Origin: Acidobacteriota bacterium
GTDB taxonomy: Bacteria > Acidobacteriota > Terriglobia > UBA7540
NCBI GenBank assembly: GCA_021789565.1
Contig: JAJYJL010000477.1
Location: 1 to 6,587, forward strand
DNA length: 6,587 nucleotides
Direction: 5' to 3'
Shown here: positions 6,220-6,587 of the stretch, in pieces
How the letters are laid out: the number at the start of each line of letters is the position of its first letter
Numbering within the stretch: the stretch's first letter is position 1
Translations under genes and position numbers: made by a program
Notes under the pieces: model-generated
Database searches by the model: none
What the model saw: only the letters and a program-made list of their open reading frames with translations
Told to the model about the DNA's origin: nothing

Positions 6220-6241
6220 CGATGCCAGATCACCCGCATCG
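6220..6241. repeat. 6-bp inverted repeat upstream of kduD
   Basis: CGATGC (6220-6225) and GCATCG (6236-6241) flank a 10-base centre in the 180-base gap between the radical SAM gene and kduD. No T-tract follows on either strand, so it could be a regulator site or chance. I see no convincing promoter hexamers or known RNA element in the rest of this gap. Confidence 0.25.
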
Positions 6242-6285
6242 GTACACCATCACTAGCAGGCACTGAAGTCCGGTCAAAAAACAGC

Positions 6286-6587
6286 TTATGCTTCAGGAGA
6301 CGAGGCAGTGCGCGGGACCTGATAACCGCACCACGGATCGGTAGCCAGATAGTCGCCCGTCAGGGCGTAGGCCCGCGACCGCGAGCCGCCGCAAATGGAA
6401 CGAAATTCGCACTGCCGGCACCGGCCGTGCAGAGCGTCGGGGTCCCGCAGTTCGCGCATCAGCGGAGAGTTTCGGTAGATTTCAATGATGCTTTGCTTTC
6501 GCACGTTGCCTGCGGAAACCGGCAGGAAGCCGCTCGGAAAGACTTCGCCCAGATGAGATACAAAAACAAAACCCTTGCCGGCGTTCA
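6286..6587 (-). CDS. Radical SAM/SPASM domain protein, C-terminal fragment (NirJ/AhbD-like)
   Basis: The frame is open to the right edge of the window, so 99 full codons of the C-terminus are seen; the internal GTG at 6502-6504 is a valine, not the start. The visible part begins 'NAGKGFVFVSHLGEVFPSGF' and continues 'LPVSAGNVRKQSIIEIYRNS'. It then has four cysteines in the order C-x2-C-x5-C-x20-C (C56, C59, C65 and C86 of the visible part) around 'CEFRSICGGSRSRAYALTGD'. This arrangement is the SPASM auxiliary iron-sulfur cluster domain. The 'CGGSR.RAYA.TGDYLA.DP.C' string is typical of the group with the haem-modifying proteins NirJ and AhbD and, from memory, of the TIGR04053 family. The radical SAM core with its CxxxCxxC motif lies outside the window. 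Substrate unknown; haem, tetrapyrrole or peptide modification is possible. The gene has no evident link to the sugar genes and lies upstream of kduD on the same strand with a 180-base gap. Confidence 0.8.
   Translation of the reverse strand, partial: NAGKGFVFVSHLGEVFPSGFLPVSAGNVRKQSIIEIYRNSPLMRELRDPDALHGRCRQCEFRSICGGSRSRAYALTGDYLATDPWCGYQVPRTASSPEA

Noticed and set aside
6276..6291. T-rich run on the minus strand after the radical SAM stop as a terminator
   Set aside because: The six T residues are preceded only by a 3-bp potential stem, too weak to call.

Overview
The window looks like chromosomal DNA of a soil-type member of the Acidobacteriota, or a close relative. This is inferred from recognised protein types, not from a marker gene. 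The proteins behind it are a secreted TIM-barrel glycosidase of a form I associate with that group, a secreted Gly/Ser/Ala-rich protein with an 'IKNGTKISAEL...KGDRLVGHV' core, and a KduD-type dehydrogenase. Base composition is moderately GC-rich by eye. There are no RNA genes, insertion sequences, CRISPR arrays or phage genes.

Layout: (1) 2-250 (+) is the C-terminal end of a carbon-nitrogen hydrolase. (2) 289-2499 (-) is a two-gene unit, an SDR oxidoreductase followed by a cytoplasmic GH88-like unsaturated-uronyl hydrolase. (3) 2500-2666 is a divergent promoter region with two inverted repeats. (4) 2667-4148 (+) is an exported glycoside hydrolase. (5) 4149-4392 is a leader region holding a perfect 20-bp palindrome and possible RNA structure. 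(6) 4393-5235 (+) is a secreted protein of unknown function, closed by a hairpin terminator at 5257-5290. (7) 5335-6105 (-) is kduD. (8) 6286-6587 (-) is the C-terminal end of a radical SAM/SPASM protein cut by the window edge.

The common thread is acidic-polysaccharide breakdown. The exported glycosidase could trim polysaccharide outside the cytoplasm. The GH88-like enzyme would remove the 4,5-unsaturated uronate from lyase-made oligosaccharides inside the cell. KduD acts two steps later, interconverting 2,5-diketo-3-deoxygluconate and 2-keto-3-deoxygluconate. The other SDR may handle another sugar keto group. No lyase, KduI, KDG kinase, transporter or regulator is visible, so this is at most part of a pathway. 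The most interesting non-coding signals are the palindrome at 4204-4223 and the dyad at 2514-2530, which abuts a -10-like box of a possibly leaderless SDR gene.
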